Positions 25,261-38,099 of a stretch of DNA of 64,000 bases are shown piece after piece (the first letter of the stretch is position 1; each line of letters starts with the position of its first letter). The translations under genes were made by a program, and so were the position numbers. The DNA is from Sipunculus nudus (lineage: Eukaryota > Annelida > Sipuncula > Golfingiida > Sipunculidae): assembly GCA_026874595.1 (NCBI GenBank), contig CM049314.1:15368729-15432728 (forward strand). Direction: 5' to 3'. The notes beneath the pieces were generated by a model. It saw only the letters and a program-made list of their open reading frames with translations. It was not told the origin of the DNA and made no database searches.

Positions 25261-26554
25261 TTGTAAAATACGTCAACTAAAAAATCAATAAAACATCAAA
25301 CAAAACATTTTGCATAGCCAAAAAAAGTTCAGTAAATGTTTAAAAATAAATTGTTACAGAGCAAATGTTAAAGATATAATAAATTCTGTTTAATTATAGA
25401 ACCTGATACAAGCAACTATTAAGTCCGGAGAGAAGGAGGTCCGAAAGCGCACGGTACTTCTGTATCGAGAATTCCGATTATAGTCCGGTTAATTTTGTTT
25501 CCGAGCATAAAAATATAAGAATCAAATAAAAATAGTGAGTATACACGGAATATTCAGATGCATATATTTTTATATAAAGATAAAAAATTACTATACAGCA
25601 AAAGTAGAATGGGAATATTTAATATTTTTAATTGAAATATTTATCTTAGCGGTAAATATCTTACTTGATTTATCAATCCGGTTTGGTTCCATTATTGCAT
25701 GGTGTCATCATTTTTATGTGGAATTTCAAGGAATGAATCATAAAGATGAGCAACAGGTTCAATAAAAATGCCTATATCCCGTAGCATCTTTAAGACACCA
25801 GGTCACCTCTAGACAGACTTTTACTTGAAACCCCAGATGTCTTACGTGTCGATAAAGATTCTATATGGTTATTTATTAAAGATTTTACATTCAAAATTGT
25901 AATTTCTTATCGAGATCCTTGTAATCTTATACAGAAATCCGAAGTTGAAGGGAGCACATTCTGTTTACATGCCCTTATCATGCACATATTATAACGTATG
26001 AGAGTGAAATCAGTTGCAAATATACTTTAAAATATTATTAAATATCCATTTATTTGAAGTTGAAATGTGATGTTGAAACATCAGGAGTGAATTTTAATAT
26101 GTAAATATCAAGATTGAAAAAGTTTGAAAGAAAGAGTTAAAACTTGAAAAAGAATTGATTTTAGTTTAAAAAAAAATGATTTGCTTAAATATACAAATCG
26201 ATAAGATTTTATAATCACACATGTATTAGTATGTTATATATTACCTGGACTGTTGTATCCCTTTTCTAAGATATATTTTAACCTTTTGTTTAAATATCGT
26301 AGAACTCTAACATATTGAAGTACATTTCGTTTTGTATATGATACATGTATATTTTTTCCAGCGATGACCTACTGGGATATATTGAATTTTCATATTTGTT
26401 CAACGTTTGGAAAATATATTACTGTTTTTATTTTGAATGACATCGTAATTTATAACTGTATTTTTTAATGCCGTATTAGGGTTTATTATACCATATTTAT
26501 TATTCAGTGGTGCATCCATAGAGGGCGCAAGCATAACACCGAGGAATCCCCATT

Positions 26555-26576
26555 CCCCCCCCCCCCCCCCCCCCCC
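26555..26576 (+). repeat. Poly(C) run, 22 bases
   Basis: Uninterrupted C22 followed by a GC-richer stretch (26577-26720) without a recognisable gene. Confidence 0.9.
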
Positions 26577-27163
26577 ATCGCAGTACCGTGTGAGTCATAC
26601 ACGGTCTCCCCACAGAGCTAAGCTCGGGGTGGGATCGACCGTGAAAAATATCACGGCTCCTCGGCTGATACTCAGACTTGCGCACTGTGCTCTGCTGTCC
26701 GAGTCTGCATGTGCGCTCTCAGATCACAAAAGTCGGTAAAATGCAAAGATTGTCATAAGACTTTAACATATCAATTATTTTACAACGAGTACTACATTTA
26801 AATACTAGTAGTGACATTTTGCAAGTTATAAATGTATAGACGCGCATTTCATCATTGACATTAACATGTTACGAACTTTTGAATATTTGGACTTTTCCAA
26901 TTTATACCGTAATGTTATAGAAATATAAATATTAAAGCCCAACAACCTGCAGTTTGAATACATTGTTCCAATACATATAGGAGTATAGTTGCGGAACAGA
27001 AAATCTTCATAATCTTTCGTTTAAGGTGCCTCAAAATGTCCTCTTTACATTACATATTTTAAAAATTAACCCCTTCCCATACCATCCCCATGTTAATACA
27101 AATAATTTTCACAAAACATAGCCCTAGATAGGGTGAAATATATTACGTGAAAATACCATCACA

Positions 27164-27170
<7 letters not shown>

Positions 27171-27207
<37 letters not shown>
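27171..27207. repeat. (TA)n microsatellite
   Basis: About 37 bases of AT/TA alternation following ACATATATGT. Confidence 0.95.
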
Positions 27208-27210
<3 letters not shown>

Positions 27211-29448
27211 TTTACAAATAAAAAATTAAGAACTTATAGTTTTCCGATTATGTATCATGTTTTGTGTTATTCACGCATTAAAAGCAGAATCATGCATAAG
27301 CTATTTTAATATATGCATGCAACTATAATTATAATGAAACTGCATTTGGGCTGTGGCTCTTAACTGACCACAAGTTAACCAGTGCGTCTCTGTGACTTCC
27401 GAGTTATACACATTGGATAACATCCCAGCACTTCTGACTGACTTCCGAGATTGCTTCCGAGCACAAAATCGTCCATAACGTTCAGATTAAAGAATGGATA
27501 ACTATTATTCTTCACAGAATGATAATAAAGATCTTATTCTATCGGTGGAAAAAACAAAACGGTATTGAAGCGTTAGCATTTTGTATATGCTTTAAACTGC
27601 ATTATTTATAAAACGATTCCTTGGTTTCCGGCGTCCGGCTTCCGACTTCCAAGTTTACATATACGACCGCGCCATGACACCTTCACTTTTGAATGAGAAG
27701 TACCGCTTTACGTGAATCGGTGCCACAGTGATGAAAGAAGGTAATAAATGTAATTATTTTTGTGTAACAACATTTTTTCTACGATGTTAAGCACATATAA
27801 TACGACTTTATAAGCCTGTGATGCCAAATAATACCAGACAGGAAATATTTTGATCCGACCCTTAGAATGGGCGTTCTGTTGTGACTGCCATCATGACTCC
27901 AGGCCCCATCAGTTTATATCAGAAGGCCTGAGTGTCATGTTGTCATGGCTATCTTTGCGGTAGCCAGGATTGTTTTATTGTATTCTTACTCTCTGCTGCC
28001 ACCCACCGTCAAATTGCATTCTCCATTGCATTGAAAGACCATTCTTCAACCCAGAAAGCATTCATACGCCCTGCTCAGCTATCTCCAGAACCAATAAACC
28101 CTCCTAACGCGCTTCTCTTCCAACAGTCCGCCTTGTGCAAATCTACGTCTATCGACACGTCATCCACAGAACTAGTAACTATTCTACTCCTACTATGCCT
28201 AGGCGGCAGTTGGGGTCTTAAATATCAGGACTGCATCAAAAGTTCCAGTAACAAGTGTTCTGGAACTTGCATACATAGAAATTACCAGCTAAGCCCCCTA
28301 GAAACACGCTGATTAACACAACCAATGATAACAATAAACAAAAAATTGTTAAATATTATTAACTATGTTTCCCTAACCATATTTTATTATTCTATTTTCT
28401 ATTTTGTATTCTATTTTTCTATTCTATTCATTATTCTAAGTTCTCATTTAACATAACCAGACCTGATGAATACATTTGTGTCAATAATCTAGAGCAAACT
28501 TGTTTTGCGTATCTTCCTTCGGATAAAGCCACCTGTTTTTCATTAGAATGATTTGTTTTGATAAACTTGATGACACTTCTTAAAAATAAAAGTTGCTGTT
28601 TACATTTTCATATGTGTATATGATACTTAACTGGTAGTATTATTTTGTCTGGATACTGATCTGTGCTGAGGTTAAGAAGTATTCCTGTATGTGAGAAGAT
28701 GTTTGGTGTATCAAAATTCTCCAAACATCTAGACACTTCGTACAATAACTGTTATATGAAGCTGCAATCATGAAAAGTATGTAATATGGTTTCTTTTTCT
28801 CTTTTTCATAGGTACATAACTCGTGTTCTACTGAGCCAACTTTTTGCAGTTGTTGGATTAAGTTTAATAATTCTGTGCAAAATCCTAAATTAAAAGGATC
28901 TTAGTTTGTTGATAAAGTTATTGATTCTATATTTTAAACACTTCTAGAATGTGTTCTTGATCACAGTCTGTAATATTTTGATACCACTTAGATATACTTT
29001 TTTTTCTGGGTGTATATATTTCTTTTCAACATTTTCAATATATACAGCTTTTACAGGCTTTGACATTTGAATGATATTTACGATTTTATATGCTGTAGCA
29101 TAATCTTTTCGGCAATTATTGCATGAATCAAGTGTAATTTCTAAGGTAGAGTGGTCAGTTCTGTATCCTATTGAGATATCTTTCTTCCACTTTCAATGAG
29201 GCTTCCTGATATTAGAATAAAATCTCACCTGCAGAAGATTAGGGAAGGGTTTAGTTTTTTCCAGATGTACTGAAATTTTCCAAGATGCTCTTCTGCCCAT
29301 GTCTTTGAGATCCGAGTTTTTTTGCCCATGTATTTATTGCTATTTTTGCTTTGTAGTTTCTATTGGGATAACCTCCCTTTTAAAGATTTTATCATTAGAC
29401 CTCCTAGGTTTGACCCCATTTTTTCCTAAATTCTGGATCCACCCCGGG

Positions 29449-29600
29449 TGGTAGTGAACGATAGAAGTGAACGGTAGTAGGTAACGGTGGTAGTGAACAG
29501 TAGGAGTGAACGGTGGTAGTGAAATGAGGTTGTGAAAGCTTATTGTGAACAGTGGTAATGAACGGTTATTGTGAACGGTGGTAGTGAGCGGTAGTAGTGG
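29449..29600 (+). repeat. Degenerate minisatellite, GGTGGTAGTGAAC unit
   Basis: About a dozen units of 11-14 bases on the theme GG(T/A)GGTAGTGAAC, with some units reading GGTTATTGTGAAC. It directly follows an end fragment of dispersed repeat D (GGATCCACCCCGG). Confidence 0.8.
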
Positions 29601-31990
29601 GCGGAGGAAAGTATACGGTGGTGGTAAACTCTAACACATTTATAAACTTAGTTAGTAAACATGAAGTGTTATTTATCATAAGTAAAACAAACATATGTAA
29701 TGAAAATCACCAGTACCATCATTTTATTATCTGTCAAACTATTCACACCATACCATATACAACCAAGGGATATCATATTATCAATATGACTGTGACAAAC
29801 ACTTATACATGAGAAATTAAACTCACATAAAGCTTTGCCAGATAAAACAACAAAATATAAAAAAAAAGTAGTCATTATAGTTCGCAAAGGAGAACAGTGC
29901 TTTCAAATTACCGACAAAGCAGCCACCACATAATAAGCAAATCACTGCAGTTAGCCATATATCCCTGCTTTTCTCTTAGCAAATCGGTTACTACAACAGT
30001 AATACTAGAAATGTACATTTGTCTCCTCCACGGGAGCAGAGGTTTCATAAAGCCTTTGCGATATTAACACTAAGCACACTCCGAGATACTGGGTGCTCGA
30101 GCATGACCTGAACAGGTGACCGAGGGCACTGATGAGGCGTGACCTTATGTGCATTTACATTTTTTAGCCCATATTCCCATTTAATTCGGGCATAAGCGAC
30201 CGTAAATTTGTGAATATTCCTTGAATATGTTCAGGGATCAAGAGAAGTTCCTGGATCAACACCAAAATTCAACTGGTTCTTGTTTTGCCCATTCCAGCTA
30301 GGTCCTGAAAATTTCATAAAATTCCGTTCATAATTGCATGAGTTATGTTGTGAACAAACTCACACACACAAACACACACAAACGAACGGGAATGATGCCT
30401 TCCTTCTAGCGGAGATAATGGGGCAAGACGATGCACTCTATTCTGTCCCAGTTCGGCCGGTAGTGAGCAACAAGAGCACATCATCATATTTGAGTCCTAC
30501 AGTTCTTTATTGTCGAAAGTGGCCAGTGATGCGGCATAAATGTTAACCCAGCGTGAGTGATCATGAATATTTATTAAACATCTACTTTGTCTACTTAGTT
30601 CCTTTTGTTAAATTTGCCCGTTGACATTCTCGTGCTCACTAAACTACTGACATCACCACTGAAACTGTCTCTCTCGTCGAATTTACGAAGGGTGAATCTT
30701 ACCTAAACATAGAATATCATGCAGAAACGTTTCAGTGCGTGCTTAGGCTGCTGTGTCGAGTAAACAATCCCCGTTGACATCCCCCTGTCTCAAGAATAAA
30801 TTTGCTAAATAAGTATTTGTTATAAAAGCCACATTCTGCTGAAATTAAGCCATCACAACAAACACTTCATCACAGGTAAAACGTAAACATTTAAACTCGA
30901 AATCTACACATAATGCCGCAATGGACAGCGCCAGACCAGAGCGCCCAACAAGAGCGCTACTTGTAGTCCGGTCCATCCCTTCGTGTTAACAGAGTTTCGA
31001 GGGGGAAATGGTATAACATAGGGTAAAAAATTTATGCTCCTTATTTTTGACAAGGGAAATAAACACCTACCTTAAACTCAGTATTCATAAAACAATTAAA
31101 ATTATGAGAAATCAATCTACAATTAACTGCATATCGCCCCCACATTTGATAGTCAAAGTTACTGGTCGCAAAAAAAAAAACGGTTTTTATTGACAGCTGC
31201 TGATCGGAGGGTGTCATGTAAACAGTCTAAAATATGACCAGCTTAAAAAAAAAAAAATGGCTACTCATGAGTGACACATAAACTGAAGACTATTTCAAAT
31301 TGTTGATTGCCATATTAGGCGGTCACATACATATGCAGCTTTTTGTAAAATGATAAAACTAAATAAAGAAAATTATCTCTTAAACAAGGTGTAACAAAGT
31401 GATACTTCTACAAAACCAGGACAAGAGAAACATGTATGTTATAGCGAAAAAATGATCTAAATTAAAACACATGATGATTTGGATTACCTCCGAACTTCAA
31501 TGGATTATTCCTTGAGAATTATCTTAAACAACTAGTTATCCTAATCCAGAAATTGAACTAAAGTGAAATTACACAACCCCGCCGCTTTACGAGGTTGTAG
31601 TAAATGTTGCTACAAGGTAATTTAAACTGCTCCAAGTCAGACTGTCATATATATTATATGTTGACGCCTGCAGACCGACACGTTTACATGGTTTATAAGG
31701 ATCTCATTGTCATTGAATATTTAGTGTCACATAGAAGAAATTGACCGAAATCTCGTGCACAGTGTAGACTTGTTAGGATCTTGGCCTACAGCACTCATTT
31801 CGCATTGTCGCTTGATTGTAATTGGTGCACACGTGATAAGAAAGTTGCAAAGCTGTGATGTATGATTCGATGACACCATAGAGCTGTTTGTTACAGCTTT
31901 AATTATACTTGGGACACCTAAACTAGTGACGCAGATTGTGTTAAAAGCTCAGGCTTATATGGTGTAAGAATTCAGAAAGACAGAACAGAA

Positions 31991-32102
31991 ATGGAGACTT
32001 GCGGAGGTACTGTGAGTAGGATGACGGGGAAGGACATGGTTAACGGATCCCTAGAGCTCAAGATCCAGAAGACAGAAGAACGGAAGAAAGATACTGCTAA
32101 AG
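31991..32102 (+). CDS. Possible short first coding exon, product unknown
   Basis: An ATG in good context (cagaaATGG) opens 37 codons, METCGGTVSRMTGKDMVNG followed by a charged stretch rich in K and E. It ends at a plausible donor, AAAG|GTAGGC, in phase 1, the same phase used by every MCT exon here. It could be the N-terminal exon of an unrelated gene, or the lost start of the second MCT copy. I found no continuation exon, and such a short open stretch can occur by chance. Confidence 0.3.
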
Positions 32103-32689
32103 GTAGGCAACCATACAAGATTGGCAGGTTATAACCAGACCATATTTACCTGGCCAGACTGACCGAAAATATCTAAACCAGTCAGACGGTGGGATTTCGC
32201 TCCAATACTTGTTGTCATTATGTTTAAATCACATGCACGTATTTTACTTTCCCTTTGCTGTGTCCTTAATACTGGTTAAGAAAATTCAGTAATTAATTTT
32301 GCTCAAATATCACATATTAAAGTGGGAATAACACGGTTAATAACTTAGCCGCATTTTAGTTGACATTATAAATTCGTAGGTTATTTTATTGATAAAATTC
32401 TATTTATTTATCAAATGGAGATTTTCCAAATCTGATTGTAACACAAACCACACATTTGTTTAGCTTTGTCGGTCGTCTTGATGTCCGTAACCAATGTACC
32501 CTGAACCTTCTGACTGGTTATCCAGGGAGTTAAATAAAAAGCCCATTTGATACCAGAAAATAGGTCACTGTGACCTATTTCATCCGAGCCACGGGACTTG
32601 TTTGTGCACCCCAGATACATTTAAAAAAAAAATATACAAACCCTCCAGTATTTTATTAATTAATGCATGAAATGCAATGATATTTTGCT

Positions 32690-33060
32690 AAGATGGACAG
32701 GGTCATCAGCTGTTCAAGACTGGTGGCACAATTTGTATTTTTTTATTTCTTACGATTTTAAGACCGTCAACTGACAGCAATTATGTTAGTTTCTCATGTT
32801 TGATTGCATCTATTGTCCTGAAAGTTTATATATTTATTGATTCATCAGCTCTTGACGACTGGTGGCGCCACCTGTATTTTTTTGACAGTTTTAAAACATT
32901 TGCCCCTGCCAAATTAAATCAGTGATATCTGTTTCTCAAATCTGAGTTCATTTAATATCCAGGAACCTGGTGTATCCATTGATCAAGCCTAGTTTCATCT
33001 GTTCCTGATGACTGATGGTGCCATCTGTATTTTTTATGCGATTTTTTTCTGAAAACTGGT
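32690..33060 (+). repeat. Three degenerate tandem units with GGTGGCGCCACCTGTATTTT
   Basis: Phrases GACTGGTGGCACAATTTGTA, GACTGGTGGCGCCACCTGTA and GACTGATGGTGCCATCTGTA occur about 150 bases apart, each followed by a T-run. A related inverted stretch is near 61880 (GGTGGCACCACCAGTC). Confidence 0.65.
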
Positions 33061-33559
33061 TTATTTATTATGTCTAACCCCTCCTCCAAACACAGCACCT
33101 CCAACACCTCCTACTCCAATCCCAATTATGGAGGCATTGCTTTCAGTTCCATCGTGTGTCGTTGTCGTCATGATGCTTCATCTGTAGGATATCTTTTCAA
33201 CGCATTTACTTTGAAACACTACATATTTCCCCCTGAAGTTTCAAACAATTTTGGATGGCTTAAACCGACCTGAAAGCCTATTGGTTTGACGGTGTTACAA
33301 GGTACGCGTGTAATTTAAATACGTTATCTATATTAGGTGTGCCATATTGCATTCATTTAACATTTAACTAGTTTGTTAATAGATATCGAGCATAGTTTTT
33401 TTATGGTGGTTTCATAAGTCAATACTTTCCTACTTAAAAAATCACACCGTTTCTTCTCAGCGACACACAAAAAAATAACAACACCTGATCATTTTTTACA
33501 AATGTTCTTCTTCAGTCAGCATTAAAATCAACACTTATTTTGTATTTGTATGTATATGT

Positions 33560-33836
33560 TGTTACGGAACCTAATATAAACAGATCACGTATGCGTGATG
33601 AACACAAATTCTGTAACGGAGATAAAAAAAAAATATACTCTTCACCCCAAGCCGAGAATTTTCCACCTCTAAAACATTCGAAGAATAATACATTATACAC
33701 GGTAAGCACGCGTCACAGGAATCATCTAGAAAATCATCGCTGTGTGTATCTCTACATACCAGGGTCATCACGTGACCTCGTGCAACAACAACACGAGTTA
33801 CGCCCATGTCACACAATAAAAGGAGCACCTGTAACA
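33560..33836 (-). repeat. 3' LTR (short, internally deleted)
   Basis: On the minus strand it runs from TGTTACAGGTGCTCC to TTCCGTAACA, 277 bases. It shares blocks with the right LTR (CTAAGCCGGG/CCAAGCCGAG region, CACGTGAC, ACAACAACACGAGTTACG). It lacks several hundred bases present in the right copy, so one LTR has a deletion or the other an insertion. Confidence 0.75.
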
Positions 33837-33849
33837 CTCCCCCTCCTGA
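33837..33849 (-). promoter_or_regulatory. Polypurine tract before the 3' LTR
   Basis: The minus strand reads CAGGAGGGGGAG directly before the LTR start TGTTACAGG. This is the expected place and composition for the plus-strand primer of an LTR retrotransposon, and it fixes the element's orientation. Confidence 0.75.
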
Positions 33850-34176
33850 AAGAAAAAAGAAAGTTTTCAAGGAAAGCTTTCTTTTTGCGATCACAATCTC
33901 TAAATTTTTACAACATCTCAAAAATCATCTTATTTACAACATCACATAAACATCCTGTTAACAACATTTCATAAACATCCCGATAAGCAATCAGCAAGTA
34001 CATTGTCTTTCACATTAAATTGTCTTTCCCTTTAATGTGTATGATATCAAGAGAGTAATACTGTAAGAACTCCATCTCAACAATCTTTGATTTTTACACT
34101 TCAACTTGTTCATGAACGTGAGGGGATTGTGATCACTGAAGACAAGGATAGGCCTGAATGATGAAGAAAGATAAAC

Positions 34177-34473
34177 TTAAAAATGTTGCAACGCCAAATT
34201 AAAAGCCAAACATTCTTTTTCAACAGTGGAGTAGTTGTTCTTGTTTGCATTCAACTTTCTTGAGAAATTACAAATTGGATAATCTATGCCATTATTGCCT
34301 TCTTGTAACAACATAGCACCAGCAGCAGTATCAATAGCATCAACAGCTAACTTAAAAGGTACAGAAAAGTCTGGAGCTACTAAAACTGGTGAACTTTGCA
34401 GAATTGCTTTCAAATTCTGAAATGCATTTTCACACTGAACATTCCATACAAATTTTTGTTTCTTCTTTAACAA
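34177..34473 (-). pseudogene. RNase H domain of the Gmr1-like element
   Basis: The minus strand encodes FKLAVDAIDTAAGAMLLQEG, then SRKLNANKNNYSTVEKECLA. These carry the first catalytic Asp (VDA) and the Glu (EKE) region typical of gypsy RNase H. An open frame of 98 codons ends at LALQHF, and sequence after it is truncated before the LTR. Confidence 0.85.
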
Positions 34474-35106
34474 ATTATTTGCTTTTTGTTTTCCGGTCTA
34501 GAAAATGCAGAAATAGCACTTATCTTAGCATCAACAAGTTTTACCTTACCCTGCCCTATGATATGACCCAAAAATGTCACCCTTGCATGACAAACCTCAG
34601 ATTTTACCAAGCTGATGATCAGACGTGCTTCACTGAGTCTTTCGAAGAGGTCGTGAAGAATTCGCAGATGTTTCTCCCAGGTGTCGCTGTACACGATAAG
34701 GTCATCAATATATGCACCGCAGCCCTGAATGTCCTTGACAACCATATGGATGAGGGCATGAACGTGGCTGGCGAGTTCTTCATGCCAAACGGCATAACTT
34801 TATACTGGTACAGTCCTTGCGGCGTCACAAATGCGGACACTTCTTTCGCTTGTTCTGTCAGCGGAACTTGCCAGAATCCTTTTAGCAAGTCAAACTTGGA
34901 GACATATCTGGAGCTACCGACTCTATCAATACAATCATCGATCCTTGGAATCGGGAACGTGTCAGTCTTGGTGACAGAGTACAGTTTTCGATAATGTGTG
35001 CACATACGGTAACTTCCATCAGGTTTTGGCACAAGAATACATGGTGAACTTCAGTTACTGTTACTAGGTTCAATAAAATCATTGTCCAGCAAATATTGAA
35101 TCTCAC
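34467..35106 (-). pseudogene. Reverse transcriptase domain of the Gmr1-like element
   Basis: Overlapping minus frames encode MPKPDGSYRMCTHYRKLYSV, FDLLKGFWQVPLTEQAKEVS and, after a frame change, AYIDDLIVYSDTWEKH with the catalytic YIDD box. FLGHIIGQGKVKLVDAKISA follows, leading into RNase H. The frame changes near 34740 (between MPFGMKNSPATF and the YIDD part) and near 34475. Confidence 0.88.
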
Positions 35107-35521
35107 CCTGTAGATACCTTTGCTTTTCTGGATTCAGTCTATATGGATGCTGCTTGACTGCGCTTGCCTCGCCAACATCGACGTCATGGCACAACATATT
35201 AGTTCGCGTTTGAATGTCACTAAACAAATGTTCAAAATTCCGCAGCAGGTTCTTGAGGTCTTGTTTTTGTTGTGCGGTAAGGCGTGACAGTTTGGCATCC
35301 AGGTTGTGAAACACCTCTGAGTTTTTTAATGGTACTGTACCACACTGAATGTCTACATCACACTTACAATCAGTATCTACTTTAACTGGGTCAGGGTCAG
35401 TTTTTACACAATTAACAGCAGTAACATTTTGTACAACATCTGATGTGTTATTTTTGTCATAATATGGTTTCAAAATGTTAACATGGCACAGTTGTTTCTT
35501 CTTACGTCTATCTGGTGTCAA
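35051..35521 (-). pseudogene. Integrase C-terminus to RT linker
   Basis: The frame starts MTPDRRKKKQLCHVNILKPY, the usual end of the integrase C-terminal domain in this family. It continues without a stop into the linker ahead of RT (LSRLTAQQKQDLKNLLRNF, CHDVDVGEASAVKQHPYRLN). This directly shows that integrase precedes RT in one frame. Confidence 0.85.
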
Positions 35522-36480
35522 CAGTATGTAATTTTAATCACTAACGTTCTTGTCCACAATGTTAGGACCAAAATACCTAGCTTGCAGAGGTCTGCCAGGG
35601 ATGGGAAGTAAGGCAAGGACCTTTTCACCAGTCTCAAACGTCCTACTAACAGTCATACTTTCAATTTACTTTGTGCAGATTTTAGATTTGACTTTGCAAT
35701 CTCACAAGCATTGTGTAGTTTAGTGCGAAAGCCTGAGACATACTGCAGAAAACTAAGAGAATCAGGATTTTCACACAAGAGTTTTTCTTTAAGCAGTTCC
35801 AATGGACCTCGAACGGAGTGTCCAAAAACTAGTTTCTAAGGGAGTGAAACCCAAGGACTCTTGAAAGGATTCTCTGACAGCAAACAGCAATAGGTGGATT
35901 CCTTCATCCCAGGCCTCCTGTGTGTCATAGCAATAAGTCCTGATCATGTTTTTTTAAAGTCTGGTGAAAACGCTTGAAGGTGCCCTGACTTTCAGGATGG
36001 CATGGCGAAGAGCTGTACTGTTCTATACTAGCTCAAGCATAACTTGTTGGAATAAGCCAGACATAAAATTAGACCCTTGGTCAGACTGGACGGATTTTGG
36101 TAATCCAAAAGTTGTAAAAACTTGGTCAGAGCTTTGAAAACACTTTTGGCATTAATTTTGCGCAATGATATTGCCTCGGGGAACCTGGTAGACGCGCACA
36201 TAACTGTCAGCAAGTATTCATGTCCAGATTTTGTTATTTTTGGGCGGTGGTCCAACACAATCAACAATAATCCTACCGAATGGTTCCTCGAAATCAGGAA
36301 TAGGCTTAAGTTGGGCCTTAGGAGGATTTTGATTGGGCTTGCCTACCATCTGACACGTATGGCATGATTTACAATATTGTACAACATCTTTACTGCGGTT
36401 AGGCCGATAAAAGTGTGTACTAACTTTCTGATAAGTTTTATTTATACCTAAATGGCCAGACAAAGGAGCTCATGTGCCAT
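35522..36480 (-). pseudogene. Integrase domain of the Gmr1-like element
   Basis: The HHCC zinc-binding part is read as SGHLGINKTYQKVSTHFYRP and CKSCHTCQMVGKPNQ (about 36340-36463). The catalytic core has IIVDCVGPP (first Asp), SDQGSNFMSGLFQQV in another frame near 36050-36100 (second Asp), and CHPESQGTFKRFHQT near 35960-36010 (Glu). At least three frame changes separate these pieces. Confidence 0.85.
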
Positions 36481-36581
36481 GCTTAGAACTTCACTGTGAA
36501 AGCTTTTGGGCATTCCTATTTGATGTTTGATGGCCCACTCATCATCAGCGCATACATCAGGTGGTCGCCATTTTCGTATAA

Positions 36582-37519
36582 TCACTCCATTTTTGACATA
36601 GAAACAAACTGGGTTCTGTGACAGCTCATCTTAAGAAACTGCCCTGGGAAACATACATGAAATATCAGGGTCCTTATGCTGTTCCGCGATAAGTTCTGAC
36701 CTTGAGAATAATGCATCCTGTACGGGCGAGTTGTTAGACAAGTCACTAGTGACTCCCAGAGTGTTATTATCTGGGCATTATCCTCACGTGTGTTTTTCTT
36801 GGCCATAGATCTAGTTACAGCACATGGAGGATACAAACCAGGAATTTCCCGACTTTCCAGATCAGTGTCCTGATCAAGTGACGGCTCTGCTGGCACTATT
36901 GGTACAGGCTTTACTTTGTCACCTGCAACATCATTGCCTAGTAGCAACTGAATTCCCTTAAAGGGTAAAGTAGTTCTTATGCACATAGTAATATTCCTAG
37001 AAATCAAATCCGACTTTAAATGGATACTGTGAAGCGGAACCGAAGTGTGCCTGTCTGAAAACACACCATTATCAAGTGCATGTGCACCAGTAAAGGACCT
37101 ATTAGAAAATGGCAACGTGTTTGCTAACACGAGAGATTGGCCTGAACCAGTGTCCCTCAAAAGTCTAATAGTGGTCAAGTCTGAAAAATCACTTGAAAGT
37201 GATACAAAACCATCATGTATGAATGGCTCAAATACCCCCATTTCAGAGTCAGGAGAGGAATCTACTACCTCAACCCCATCAAACAAAGAACTGACATTGA
37301 CAGTGTCATTCATAAACCTTTTTCAGAGTCATTTAAGGAATCTCCATCCTTTTTATCATCAAACTCCTCGTAGGAGTCAACAGAGGAATTTTCCTCAGCA
37401 GAAACAAACTTTTTTTTGTCATAAGAGGACCTGGCCTCATTTGAAATACTCTCGCAAGAGTCATAAAAAGGACTTATAGTGTAGACGGGGATGTATTTCC
37501 GTAGGAATTTGATGTCCAA
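36582..37519 (-). pseudogene. gag C-terminal linker and protease of the Gmr1-like element
   Basis: The frame 36582-37313 contains IRLLRDTGSGQSLVL, an aspartic protease active site, and later IQLLLGNDVAGDKV, the second conserved protease segment, then PPCAVTRSMAKK. The upstream frame (37310-37519) is an acidic Ser/Asp/Glu-rich linker with DSCES and DSYEEFD repeats. The linker is cut at its upstream end by the nested insertion. Confidence 0.8.
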
Positions 37520-37599
37520 ATTGCGAAAATGACTGATTTAGCAAAAAAGGATATGAACTTATGAAAAATGTTAGGTAACAAATTTTCAGATCCCTCAAA

Positions 37600-38090
37600 C
37601 ACCGAAAATCCAAGATGGCCGCCTTCACCCATTGGTATTATTGAGTGTTGGGGAAAAAGTGTACTTGCACGTGTAACAGAACGACGTTTCCTTAGAAATT
37701 GAATAAGATAGTGCTTGCTTTCAATTTAATTTGCACTTAAGCTGATGAATGAATGCAGGTTATTATTTTGTATGAACCCTGTGACCCCAAGGAATCCAAG
37801 ATGGCCACCACTGCAGTCTTAACATAGAGATAATGCTATAATACTGTAATTGTCGCTTAAAACTTAATGATATTGGATAGATACATACGTTTTTGAATGT
37901 GTTCTGTTGATTGCAACTAAAAATGAGTTTTTATGAGCTCTGTCACCCCAGGTAATCCAAAAGGGCGACTATGGCAATCTTAACATAAAGATAATGATAA
38001 AATAGTGAAACTGTCGCATAAAACTTAATGATATTAGATAATTGGATCGATTTATACTTTTTAATGTATACTGTTTATTGCAACTAACCC
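37600..38090 (+). repeat. Tandem subterminal repeats in the nested insertion
   Basis: The phrase AATCCAAGATGGCC recurs at about 37608, 37793 and, mutated, 37949, followed by AAAACTTAATGATATT and TTGCAACTAA. The units are about 155-185 bases and degenerate. Confidence 0.55.
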
Positions 38091-38099
38091 GGAGTTGTC

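Larger units (their letters stand above)
25261..31990. other. Noncoding region with minisatellite, no gene recognised
   Basis: Besides the listed repeats I see nothing convincing. 27895-27950 is a reverse-complement match to 290-345 (CAGAAGGCCTGAGTGTCATG). An open frame at 27932-28312 starts inside that repeat. Confidence 0.45.

Noticed and set aside
27932-28312. 126-codon open frame on the + strand
   Set aside because: It begins inside a sequence repeated inverted at 290-345 and has no recognisable domain.
29449-29600. CRISPR-like repeated units
   Set aside because: Units are 11-14 bases, contiguous and degenerate with no spacers, so this is a minisatellite.
33540-33974. 144-codon + strand frame
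   Set aside because: It overlaps the 3' LTR and polypurine tract of the minus-strand retrotransposon; not a gene.
34389-34994. 201-codon + strand open frame
   Set aside because: It is the opposite-strand shadow of the minus-strand RT and RNase H domains.
37045-37479. 144-codon + strand frame
   Set aside because: Shadow of the minus-strand protease and gag linker.
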